Part shown: positions 7,588-15,736 of the stretch, in pieces | Numbering within the stretch: the stretch's first letter is position 1 | Layout of the letters: every line of letters starts with the position of its first letter | Assembly (NCBI RefSeq): GCF_902506145.1 | Contig: NZ_LR733524.1 | Location: forward strand, 1 to 39,578 | Direction of reading: 5' to 3' | Source: Burkholderia sp. 8Y | GTDB lineage: Bacteria; Pseudomonadota; Gammaproteobacteria; Burkholderiales; Burkholderiaceae | DNA length: 39,578 bases | Position numbers and translations under genes: made by a program | Notes under the pieces: generated by a model | Told to the model about the DNA's origin: nothing | What the model saw: the letters and a program-made list of their open reading frames with translations, nothing else | Databases searched by the model: none

Positions 7588-8370
7588 ATGAACGCTTCCA
7601 CGCAGTCTTCCCGCTTCGCTTCGAAAGTCGTTATCGTGACAGGCGCGGGTTCAGGCATTGGCGAGGGTACGGCGCGCCGATTCGCGGCTGAGGGCGCATC
7701 GGTGGTGCTGGCGGGGCGCACGCAGGACAAGCTAGACCGTGTGGCGCGCGACCTCGACGCTTCGCGCACGCTCGTCCATGCGTGCGATGTCTCGCGCTTC
7801 GATGACGCGCAGAAACTGATCGATGCCGCCATCGCGCGCTTCAACCGCATTGACGTGCTTGTGAACAACGCAGGCGTCGCGCCCACGGGCCGCATCGACG
7901 AGGCATCGCTCGATGACTGGCGCGCGATCATGTCGACCGATCTCGACGGCGTCTTCTATTGCAGCCGTGCCGCGATCCGGCATCTGATCGAAGCGAAGGG
8001 TTCGATCGTGAATGTGTCGTCGGTATCGGGGCTCGGCGGCGACTGGGGCATGAGCTTCTACAACGCAGCGAAGGGCGCGGTGACGAACTTCACGCGCGCG
8101 CTCGCGATGGATCATGGCCGCGACGGCGTGCGCGTGAACGCGGTCTGCCCGAGCCTGACCGCGTCGGATCTGACGCAGGACATGCTCGCCGACGAAGAAC
8201 TCATGGCGAAGTTTCGCGAGCGCATACCGCTTGGCCGTGCCGCGCAGCCCGATGACATCGCCGCCGTCATCGCGTTTCTCGCAAGCGACGACGCGCGCTT
8301 CGTGACGGGCGTGAATCTTCCGGTGGACGGTGGCCTGAGCGCATCCAACGGACAACCGCCGCAGGCGTGA
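7588..8370 (+). CDS. Short-chain dehydrogenase/reductase, probably sugar or keto-deoxy sugar acid dehydrogenase
   Basis: The product is a 260-residue classical SDR. The nucleotide-binding motif TGAGSGIG is at residues 18-25, NNAG at 93-96, the catalytic serine near 145 (NVSSVSG), and YNAAK at 158-162. The start at 7588 is set by AAGGA a few bases upstream; the larger open frame from 7291 is overlap with the dehydratase. It lies 55 bases after the dehydratase gene, so it probably acts in the same pathway, either as the sugar dehydrogenase that feeds it or as the 2-keto-3-deoxy-L-fuconate dehydrogenase that follows it in the non-phosphorylating L-fucose route. The sequence alone does not separate these. 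A hairpin with a T-tract follows. Confidence 0.88.
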   Translation: MNASTQSSRFASKVVIVTGAGSGIGEGTARRFAAEGASVVLAGRTQDKLDRVARDLDASRTLVHACDVSRFDDAQKLIDAAIARFNRIDVLVNNAGVAPTGRIDEASLDDWRAIMSTDLDGVFYCSRAAIRHLIEAKGSIVNVSSVSGLGGDWGMSFYNAAKGAVTNFTRALAMDHGRDGVRVNAVCPSLTASDLTQDMLADEELMAKFRERIPLGRAAQPDDIAAVIAFLASDDARFVTGVNLPVDGGLSASNGQPPQA

Positions 8371-8408
8371 TTCCGCATCTGTCCGCATAGCATCGCCCAA
8401 TTTTTTAC

Positions 8409-8463
8409 GCGCGGAATGTCGATTGCGCTACTGTCACGCGCACGCATTCCGCGCCTGTTTTTT
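8409..8463 (+). terminator. Intrinsic terminator or attenuator between the SDR and transporter genes
   Basis: GCGCGGAATG at 8409-8418 pairs perfectly with CATTCCGCGC at 8445-8454 and is followed by six T at 8458-8463. The loop is long (26 bases). It ends three bases before the ribosome-binding site of the Set-type transporter (GAAGG at 8466), so it would either end the SDR transcript or limit read-through into the transporter. Confidence 0.65.
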
Positions 8464-8482
8464 CCGAAGGATTTCCCCGTCG

Positions 8483-9775
8483 ATGGACGCCCGCTTTTCT
8501 CGCCTTGCGCGCCTGCATTCGTTCATGCCGCTTGCCGGCGTCACGCTCATGCTGGGCGTCGCCATGTCTTTCACCGCGCCGTTCCTGTCGCTCTTCGGCG
8601 TGCAGGAGGCGGACATGACGCCGCTGCAACTCGGGCTCTTCATGACGCTCATCGCGGCAAGCGGCGTGCTTGCCAGTGCGTTCGCGGGCAAGTGGTCGGA
8701 TAAGCACGGTCATCATCGCGTCTTGCTGATGGGCGCGTTGGCCGCGTCGTCGCTCGGCTTCGTGTTGTTGTGCGTGCTGCGCAGTTATGCGTCGCTGGTG
8801 ACAGTGGGTATCGCGTTTCTCGGCGTCGGCAGTGCAGCCATGACGCTCGTGTTCTCGTTCGGCCGCGCGGCGCTCCCGGTCGCCGATAACGCGGAGCGTT
8901 CGTTCGCCCTCGCGACGCTGCGCACGGTGCTTTCGATGGCGTGGGTCTTCGGTCCCTCGGTGGGCGCGCTCGTGCTCGCCGCTGCGGGCTTCCACGGCCT
9001 CTTTCTGTTCGCGGCTGCTTCGTTCGCTGCATGTGCGGTGATCGCATGGCGCATCAAGGACAAGGAGAGGGCCGACGCCCCGCATGCGGCCTACGCGGGC
9101 GATCCGTCTTCATTGCTCGAAGTCACGACGATGACCGAGCACGAAGAGCAGCACGATCCGCTCAAGCAGGTGACGGCCAGCCGAGCGCAGATATGGCGCG
9201 CGACGATTGCGCTGACGCTGATCGGTCTCTCAGCGAACGCGACGATGATCGTGCTGCCGCTCTACGTCGTGCAGGGACTGCGCGGCACGCAGATCGACGT
9301 ATCGATCATGCTCGGGCTCGGCGCGTTCCTCGAAATCCCGATGATGCTCGCGCTCGGCGCGCGCGGGTCGCATCTCGACAAGCAACGCTGGCTCGCCGCC
9401 TGCGCCGCCGTGCATATCGTCTACTTCGTGGCCGTCGCCTCCTCTCGTTCCATACAGTTCCTCATTCCGATGCAGGCGTTCAATGCGTTCGTCGTCGCCG
9501 TGACGTCGTGCCTCGGCATGACCTATATCCAGGATCTAATGCCGCGCAATCCGGGCGCGGCAACGGCGTTGTTCTTCAACGCGTCGCGCGTCGGCTCCAT
9601 TCTTTCCGGCGTGCTGTCAGGCGCGCTCGTCGCGGCCATCGGCTATCGCGGCACGTTTCTCATGTGCGGCTGCCTCGCGCTCGGCGCGTTCGTGCTGTTC
9701 GCCAATCCGCCGTTCAAGCTGATCGCGCGGACTGTGTGGGTCCGGCTGAATCAATGGCGTCAGCCGGTGCGCTGA
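8483..9775 (+). CDS. MFS sugar efflux transporter, SetA/SetB-like
   Basis: The product is a 430-residue major facilitator protein with about twelve membrane segments. The start at 8483 has GAAGGA upstream. The first helix region (FMPLAGVTLMLGVAMSF followed by TAPFLSLFG) and the loop AGKWSDKHGHHR after helix 2 match the layout of Set sugar efflux proteins, which export lactose, glucose and analogues and relieve sugar-phosphate stress in enteric bacteria. The central cytoplasmic loop (about residues 200-235) is long and charged. It follows the fuconate dehydratase and SDR genes behind a terminator-like hairpin, so it may export an overflow or toxic intermediate of that pathway. Substrate is inference. 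Confidence 0.8.
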   Translation: MDARFSRLARLHSFMPLAGVTLMLGVAMSFTAPFLSLFGVQEADMTPLQLGLFMTLIAASGVLASAFAGKWSDKHGHHRVLLMGALAASSLGFVLLCVLRSYASLVTVGIAFLGVGSAAMTLVFSFGRAALPVADNAERSFALATLRTVLSMAWVFGPSVGALVLAAAGFHGLFLFAAASFAACAVIAWRIKDKERADAPHAAYAGDPSSLLEVTTMTEHEEQHDPLKQVTASRAQIWRATIALTLIGLSANATMIVLPLYVVQGLRGTQIDVSIMLGLGAFLEIPMMLALGARGSHLDKQRWLAACAAVHIVYFVAVASSRSIQFLIPMQAFNAFVVAVTSCLGMTYIQDLMPRNPGAATALFFNASRVGSILSGVLSGALVAAIGYRGTFLMCGCLALGAFVLFANPPFKLIARTVWVRLNQWRQPVR

Positions 9776-10018
9776 TACGCCTTCGGTACGACGATGGCCT
9801 GTATGACACGAGTCATACCAACGTCACTTCATTCCCGTAATAATGCAGCGGACTCACTCGACGATCCGGACCGGTTCTTCGTCTTCGCGGTGAATGCGTC
9901 CGATCTGCCGACCTATGAAGCGCAGCGCCTGCCGCATCACGGCGAAGCGTTCTGCCGTATCGACCGCGACGATCATGATCATGACGAGAAGGACCGCGAA
10001 CACCACTCCAGGCATCCC

Positions 10019-11689
10019 ATGACGACACACGATTCGCACGACAGCGGGCGCGTTTCTTCGCGCCGTGGTTTCCTCAAACTCGCGGGCGCCTCCGGCCTGG
10101 CGACAGCCGCGAACGCCCTCAGCGGCACCGCGAGCGCAGCGGCGGCCACGCTCGACGGCACGCCGGAGCAAATCCATCTGACGTGGGGCGAAGATCCGGC
10201 GCATGAAGTGGTCGTGAGCTGGGCGACGCTTCTGCCGGCGGTGAAGCCGCGCGTTCGTCTCAGCACGCACGAGGGCCACTCCAGACTCGTGCATGCGGTA
10301 CAGCGCACTTATACGGACGGTCTCAATGGCGAAATCGTCTTCACGTATCACGCGCGGCTCGACGGTCTACATCCGGACACGACGTATCACTACGAAGTCA
10401 CCGCCGACAACGACAGCAACGCAAGCCAGCCGTTCACGGCGAGTTTCCGCACCGCGCCGCGCGGGCGCTGCAAGTTCCGCTTCACGAGCTATGGCGACCT
10501 GGCGACGCCGAACACGGGATGGGTGCTGTCGTCGCCGCAAAGCCGCTTCGCCGTGCAGGCCGTCGAACGCTTTCAGCCGCTCTTTCATCTGTTGAACGGC
10601 GATCTTTGCTACGCGAATCTGAACCCGACGCATCAGCCGGAAGTGTGGCGCGACTTCGGCAACAACGCGCAGGTGTCGGCGGCGAATCGCCCGTGGATGC
10701 CGTGTCCCGGCAATCACGAGATCGAGTTCAACAACGGCAGCCAGGGATTCGAGTCGTATCTCACGCGCTATACGTTGCCCGACAACGGCACGCATTTTCG
10801 CGGACGCTGGTATAGCTTCCGCGTAAGTTCGGTGCTGTTTATTTCGCTCGATGCCGACGATGTCGTGTATCAGGACGCCGCCGCGTTCGTCGCGGGACCG
10901 TCGCCGCTCGTGCCAGCAGCGAGCACGGGCCATCCGGCGATTGAACCGGGCACGTCGTTCTACGTGCGCGGCTACAGCGGCGGCCAACAAACGCGCTGGC
11001 TCGAGAAGACCTTGCGCGAAGCGAAGCGCGATGACGACATCGACTGGATCGTCGTGCAGATGCATCAGGACGCGCTCAGTTCATCGAAGACGGGCAATGG
11101 CTCGGACAAGGGCATCCGCGAAGCCTGGCTGCCGCTTTTCGACCGCTATGGCGTCGATCTCGTGCTGTGCGGCCACGATCACGACTACGAGCGCAGCCAT
11201 CCCGTGCGCGGCTGCAATCATCACGCGGGCCGCGATGCCGCGACCGGCGAACGCGTCGACACGTTGCAGCCGCGCCCGGTCACGACGGCGCAGCGCGCGA
11301 ACGACCCGATCGACACGACGCAAGGCACCATTCACCTGATACTCGGCGGCGGCGGGACGAGCGCGCCGCTCGACGTGTACGGAACGGACGCGGGTACGGG
11401 CAACCCGCAGGCGCAGGTCTTCACGAAGCGGAATCGCCCGGTGCCGGGCACCACCGCAGGCACCTTCGTGCGCCCTGTCGCCGATGCCGTGGAAGACGCC
11501 ATCTGGTCCGCGCAGCGCGATACGGGCACGGGCTACGGCATCGCCGTGTTCGATCACGATCCCGGCGAACGCGGCGGGAAAACGTCGATCACAATGAGCT
11601 ACTACCATGCGCCGGGCGCGGACAAAACGCCCACCGCCGACTACGAGCTCTTCGAGACCATCGTGCTTGAGAAGCCATGCCGCCGCTGA
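10019..11689 (+). CDS. Tat-exported purple acid phosphatase-like metallophosphoesterase
   Basis: The product has 556 residues when started at 10019, which places the twin-arginine motif SRRGFLKLAG at residues 14-23; the longer frame from 9794 has no such logic. A fibronectin-like N-terminal domain (about 48-145) precedes a calcineurin-type core with all five metal-binding blocks: YGD (Asp160), NGDLCY (Asp195, Tyr198), PGNHE (Asn232, His233), VQMH (His349) and GHDHDYE (His386, His388). The Tyr in the second block is the residue that gives purple acid phosphatases their colour. It is a periplasmic or secreted enzyme that hydrolyses phosphate monoesters. It lies next to a CHAD-domain gene, which supports a phosphate theme. 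No strong Shine-Dalgarno is seen. Confidence 0.9.
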   Translation: MTTHDSHDSGRVSSRRGFLKLAGASGLATAANALSGTASAAAATLDGTPEQIHLTWGEDPAHEVVVSWATLLPAVKPRVRLSTHEGHSRLVHAVQRTYTDGLNGEIVFTYHARLDGLHPDTTYHYEVTADNDSNASQPFTASFRTAPRGRCKFRFTSYGDLATPNTGWVLSSPQSRFAVQAVERFQPLFHLLNGDLCYANLNPTHQPEVWRDFGNNAQVSAANRPWMPCPGNHEIEFNNGSQGFESYLTRYTLPDNGTHFRGRWYSFRVSSVLFISLDADDVVYQDAAAFVAGPSPLVPAASTGHPAIEPGTSFYVRGYSGGQQTRWLEKTLREAKRDDDIDWIVVQMHQDALSSSKTGNGSDKGIREAWLPLFDRYGVDLVLCGHDHDYERSHPVRGCNHHAGRDAATGERVDTLQPRPVTTAQRANDPIDTTQGTIHLILGGGGTSAPLDVYGTDAGTGNPQAQVFTKRNRPVPGTTAGTFVRPVADAVEDAIWSAQRDTGTGYGIAVFDHDPGERGGKTSITMSYYHAPGADKTPTADYELFETIVLEKPCRR

Positions 11690-11808
11690 TATGAACGTTT
11701 CGTGACAGCCACGGGATATCGGCACGAAGCGTCAAGACGCGCATCCGATTGTTGGTGCGGTATGAATCTTGCCCTGTAGTTGCCGTTGCGACAGACCCGG
11801 AAACGATC

Positions 11809-12633
11809 ATGAAGAAGGACGACGAAACCGCCGACAATCGCCCGGCGACCGCTGAGACGAACTTCTCGACCTTCGCGGAGCCGCTCGTCGGCGAAGCCAT
11901 TGCCCAGGCTTCCGCACTGGAAAACGAGGGCGAAGCGGAACAACTGCACAAACTGCGCGTTGCGCTCAGACGTCTGCGCACGCTGCTCTGGGCGTACCGG
12001 CCCATTCTCGATGAAGACTTCGATACGCAGCAGCGCGCCATTTACAAATTTCTGGCAAATGCAGCAGGCAATACGCGGGACTGGGACATTCTGATCGGAC
12101 TCGTGGAAGCCACGGGTGATACCGAACTACTGGAAGCCTTCCGCCAAAGCCGCTCCGAAGCCTCGAAAAAGAGCCTCGAAACGCTGTCGCACGCGAGTGT
12201 TAAGCAGATGCTGCGTGAAGCGATGAGCGAAGCGAATCGCGAACTGAACACCGCCGCGCAACGCACGCCGCTGACCAGGTTCGCCAGACAGCGCGTCGTT
12301 GCAGCGCAAAAGCAGCTCAAGAAGCGCATGCGCGTGGCCGCACGCGCGGGCCGCTCGAACTATGACTCGTTCCATGAAGTCCGCAAGGCCGGCAAAAAGG
12401 TGCGCTATCTGCTGGAATTCTTCGAGCCGCTTCTCGGCAAGAAGCAGCGCAAGGGTCTGAAGACCCTTAAGCGCGTTCAGAAGCGGTTCGGTGAACTGAA
12501 CGATGTGGTCGCGAGCCGTGATCTTCTGCTCGCGCACCGCACGGCGTTGCCGGACGGCGCGGCGGATCGTGCTTTGAAGGCGCTCGAGAAAGAACAGAAG
12601 CGCAGGTTCAAGGCAGCCGCGCGGTTGCTGTAG
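11809..12633 (+). CDS. CHAD-domain protein
   Basis: The product is a 274-residue, mostly helical and basic protein with a single CHAD domain spanning nearly its whole length. Diagnostic blocks are HKLRVALRRLRTLL near residue 46 and SFHEVRKAGKKVRYLLEFF near residue 190, which supply the conserved His and Lys/Arg that form the positively charged surface. CHAD proteins bind inorganic polyphosphate and localise to polyphosphate granules. Many are fused to CYTH triphosphatase domains; here it stands alone. The start MKKDDE at 11809 follows an acidic, non-coding-looking leader. It is 119 bases after the purple acid phosphatase gene on the same strand. Confidence 0.9.
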   Translation: MKKDDETADNRPATAETNFSTFAEPLVGEAIAQASALENEGEAEQLHKLRVALRRLRTLLWAYRPILDEDFDTQQRAIYKFLANAAGNTRDWDILIGLVEATGDTELLEAFRQSRSEASKKSLETLSHASVKQMLREAMSEANRELNTAAQRTPLTRFARQRVVAAQKQLKKRMRVAARAGRSNYDSFHEVRKAGKKVRYLLEFFEPLLGKKQRKGLKTLKRVQKRFGELNDVVASRDLLLAHRTALPDGAADRALKALEKEQKRRFKAAARLL

Positions 12634-12687
12634 TCGTCTCCAAAGCCTGCTATGTCGACTCGCCGCGCAGTGTGCCGCCGCCCGTGC

Positions 12688-13644
12688 TCAGTTCAACGCG
12701 ACGGCAGCCGCTGCACCGACAGGCGACCCCTCGATCGCGACGGACCGCTTGCCATCCGGCCCGACAGGGACGTCCCCGACGAGCGTCGTGCGATAAAGCT
12801 GGCGGTCGAAGTCGAGATCGAAGATATCCGTCGGCGCGAGATGCGCAGTCGCGCGGTTATCCCAGAACGCGATGCTGCCCGGCTCCCACTTGAAGCGCAC
12901 GGTGAACTCCGGACGCGTTACGTGCTCCCATAACAGTTCGAGCAGCGCCTGACTCTCGCGCGGTGTCAGGCCGACGATGGACTTCAGAAAGCCAGGGCTC
13001 ACGTACAACGCACGCTCGCCGGTCTCGGGATGCACGCGCACGAGCGGATGTTCGCTAACAAGCGCACGCTCATCGACGGCCTTGGCGAAGGCATCCGTTC
13101 CACTCGCGCCTGGCGGCGGCGCGAAGCGATGCACGCCGCGCAACCCGTCGACGAAGCTGCGCAGCGTCGCGGATAACTTATCGTAGGCAATGACGAGATT
13201 GGTCCATTGCGTATCGCCGCCATAGGGCGGGATCGTCACACCGCGCAGGATCGACGCAAAAGGCGGATTGACCGCCGCGGTCACATCCGTATGCCAGCCG
13301 GTCCACGGTCGCAGCAGCGTTTGACCTTCGAAGCGCGTCGCCTTGCGAAACTTGGAGATGGAATAGAGCTCGGGATGCCCTTCCACATGGCCGAACACGG
13401 GATGCCCCACGGTCAGTTCGCCGAACTGCGCGGAGAACGCGACATGCTGTTCGTGCGTCAGAAACTGCTCGCGAAAGAACACGACGCGCCACTTGAGCAG
13501 CGCGGCACGAATCGCCGCGACCTGAGCGGGTTGCAACGGACGCGTTAAATCGACGCCGCGTATCTCAGCGCCAATATGTGCCGAAAGCGGGTTCACTTCC
13601 ACGTCTGTCTTGTCTGCTTCCTGGGCGATGACGGCTGCGTTCAC
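12688..13644 (-). CDS. TauD/TfdA-family alpha-ketoglutarate-dependent dioxygenase
   Basis: The product has 318 residues, somewhat longer than TauD (about 283). The start codon is GTG at 13644, with GGAG eight bases upstream; no ATG is better placed. The iron ligands are visible as WHTD (near residue 117-120) and TAHLAP (near residue 270), and the 2-oxoglutarate-binding Arg in QLYRTT about 15 residues later. The family splits sulfonates, alkyl sulfates or aryloxyalkanoates using iron, oxygen and 2-oxoglutarate. It follows a binding-protein gene of the sulfonate/nitrate type by 52 bases, so a sulfur-scavenging role (taurine, other sulfonate or alkyl sulfate) is most likely. The neighbouring binding protein is frameshifted. 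Confidence 0.88.
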   Translation of the reverse strand: MNAAVIAQEADKTDVEVNPLSAHIGAEIRGVDLTRPLQPAQVAAIRAALLKWRVVFFREQFLTHEQHVAFSAQFGELTVGHPVFGHVEGHPELYSISKFRKATRFEGQTLLRPWTGWHTDVTAAVNPPFASILRGVTIPPYGGDTQWTNLVIAYDKLSATLRSFVDGLRGVHRFAPPPGASGTDAFAKAVDERALVSEHPLVRVHPETGERALYVSPGFLKSIVGLTPRESQALLELLWEHVTRPEFTVRFKWEPGSIAFWDNRATAHLAPTDIFDLDFDRQLYRTTLVGDVPVGPDGKRSVAIEGSPVGAAAAVALN

Positions 13645-13695
13645 TGTGCGTCTCCATAATGTACACTCGTTCGGTAACCAAAGTATCTCTACGTC

Positions 13696-14695
13696 TTAAC
13701 TGCCCAGAGTATTTGGGTCGTCGGTGAAGAAATAGTCGCGCCACGACTTCGGCTCGTGACGAATGACGCCGACCTTATACAGGAACGCGCCTAGCGCCAG
13801 CGTGTTCTGTGGCGTCGTGGCGAAGCTCACTTCCTTATACGAACTGCTCAGAGAGCTTCGATGCGTCCTGCCGTATATAAATGGCCGCTGCCTGCGGCCT
13901 GTTCGATTGGATCAGCCGCGCCGCGTCCGCGAGCGCCGCGCGCACGGCAGCATAGGTTCTCGGGTTGTCCTTGCGCCACTTGCCGGATGTGACCGCGACG
14001 CTGCTCGTCGCGGGACCGCCTAGTATGTCGGTCGAACCGATGACCTTGTGAATTCTCGGATCGTCGAGTTCCTGATATTGATACGGCGCGTTGGAGAAGT
14101 GCAAATCGATGACAGAGCTGCCCGCGAGCATCGCAGTCGTCGCGTCCGCGTGCGGCATATTCACTTCGAACCGGTCGAGGCGCGCGTACTCCGACTGGCC
14201 GAATGCCTTGGCTGAGGCCATCTGCAAAAGCCGGCCCTGCTGCGAGACTGCGACCGACACGACCGCGATGCGATCTTTCTCGCCGATATCCGCGATGCTG
14301 TGAATGCGCGGCTCATTCGACACCAGATACACGGGCACCGCGCTCTGAGCCGACATCGCACGGAAGTCCTGATGACCGCGTGTGCGGTCCCATATCGTCA
14401 TAAGCGGGCCGATACCTAGCGTGGCGATGTCGGCGGCGCCCGACAGCAAGGCTTCGTTGACTGCGGCGCCGCCGGAGAGCGTCGTCCATTGCACGTCGAT
14501 GTTGAGACCCGCGCGCGCGCCCTCTTTTTCGATCAGCTTTTGATCCTTCGCGACTTTGAGCAGCAAGGACCCGACGCCATACTGATCAACGATTCTGACC
14601 GTTCCTTCCGCGTGCGCCGCGACAAGCGGCACCGCGCACGCCGCCACGAAGGTAAGCAGCGAGACTAGACGAGTGAACGAGGAAATTGCCTTCAT
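13696..14695 (-). pseudogene. ABC transporter substrate-binding protein (SsuA/TauA/NrtA type), frameshifted near the C-terminus
   Basis: A signal peptide (start 14695, cleavage near AHA-EGT) is followed by a normal NMT1/SsuA-like binding domain with ADIATLGIGPLMTIWD and EVNMPHADATTAM. The frame stops with TAA at 13835-13837 just after KLSEQFV. In the neighbouring frame the coding continues without interruption for 47 codons, from YKEVSFATTPQNT through HEPKSWRDYFF, to a TAA at 13696-13698. This is exactly the usual C-terminus of the family, so the original gene ran to 13696 and lost frame near 13838-13842, possibly with a small deletion. The truncated product would lack the last helices. No permease or ATPase is nearby. 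A sequencing error is the alternative. Confidence 0.8.
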
Positions 14696-14822
14696 GCGGT
14701 GAACGTCCAAGCGAGAGGCCAAGGACGCTCACTGTACAAGCGCGCTGCCTGGGCGCCAACGAAGGAAGAGTGCTACGAATATGCGTTGCCGCGATATGCG
14801 CGCCGCACATCAACGCACCGCC

Positions 14823-15032
14823 TCAGTGTGGAGGCAAGTCGGCGTGCGCGTAGAACGCGTCAACGGTATAACCCATGTTGAAATAGCCCGCGCGCGCATA
14901 GACCGCAATCTGTTCGAGCCGGTCCGAGCCGCTGGCTTGATCTTGATGGTAGCCGCGCAACCGCCAGCGTTCGCGCGCCCGTCCGACGGGTGCCGACAAC
15001 GCTTGCCAGTATTGCGTCAGGATGTGCGACAT
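14823..15032 (-). CDS. Small protein of unknown function (69 residues)
   Basis: The start MSHILTQYWQAL at 15032 is supported by CAGGAG eight bases upstream. The peptide is soluble-looking, with an aromatic and Arg-rich middle (RARERWRLRGYHQDQ) and a C-terminal stretch with several Tyr (VYARAGYFNMGYTVDAFY). No signal peptide, Cys pair or known motif is present. It shares strand with the DUF4142 gene 120 bases upstream and lies 127 bases before the frameshifted binding protein. I do not recognise it. Confidence 0.5.
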   Translation of the reverse strand: MSHILTQYWQALSAPVGRARERWRLRGYHQDQASGSDRLEQIAVYARAGYFNMGYTVDAFYAHADLPPH

Positions 15033-15152
15033 GGCGGGCTCCTGAGAATCGTGGATCAACTCAATCTAGTGCGCTGAAAAGGATTCGGCAAATAGAACTT
15101 CATGGAATGCATTCCAGTCGCCCGCGCGTCGAACGTGACGCTACCATGCGCG

Positions 15153-15728
15153 TCAATGCCCGAAGCCGGGCCGTTCGAATACCAGCCGAAGCCGCCGGGC
15201 CTGATCCAGATGAAGCGTGAACGCCGGTCGCGCGCGCACGAGTAACACCTTGACGTCCGCGCTATGCGTCGTGCGGATGAAGTCATCGACCGTCTTCACA
15301 AGACGTCCAAGGAATTCGACCTCGCGTTCAAGATACGCTTGCGCAAACGAATACTCGTCTGCCTGATCGAGCATTTCGGCGTCGTCGCGGCTCTGACGCG
15401 CGAGCGCGTCGCTCATGCTGCTACGCTGCGCCATCGCACCGACCCTTTGCAACATGTCGCTGGTTTCCTGTGCGATTTGTGCGTTCTCATTCACGATGCG
15501 CGTGGCGAAGCTGCGCAGGCTGGTCGACTGAGTCTTGCGCAGCGCGATCCGGCCCGCCGCAATCTCCGCCTGATTCGCGGTCAACAGAACGCCGACCATC
15601 TGCGCGTCGGAAAGCGGCGCGCCCTGCGCATAAGCGACAACCGGAGACGCGAGGCAGAGCAGCCAGGCGCAGATCACCCGTCCGATCACTCGGCTGCCAT
15701 GCGCGTGCCGTTGTCGACTGGCGACCAT
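15153..15728 (-). CDS. DUF4142-family periplasmic protein
   Basis: The product has 191 residues from the start at 15728. A Sec signal peptide (RVICAWLLCLASPVVAYAQG) ends near residue 35. The rest is helical with the DUF4142 pattern: LTANQAEIAAGRIALRKTQS followed by VRSFA-like STSLRSFATRIVNEN, then a ferritin-like bundle with DQADEYSF and EREVEFLGRLV. Members occur in many proteobacteria as stress- or envelope-associated proteins without a defined activity. The start is not sharply defined because only a weak AGG lies upstream. The gene follows the TupA-like gene by eight bases on the same strand, so the two are probably cotranscribed. Confidence 0.75.
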   Translation of the reverse strand: MVASRQRHAHGSRVIGRVICAWLLCLASPVVAYAQGAPLSDAQMVGVLLTANQAEIAAGRIALRKTQSTSLRSFATRIVNENAQIAQETSDMLQRVGAMAQRSSMSDALARQSRDDAEMLDQADEYSFAQAYLEREVEFLGRLVKTVDDFIRTTHSADVKVLLVRARPAFTLHLDQARRLRLVFERPGFGH

Positions 15729-15736
15729 GCAAGCGC

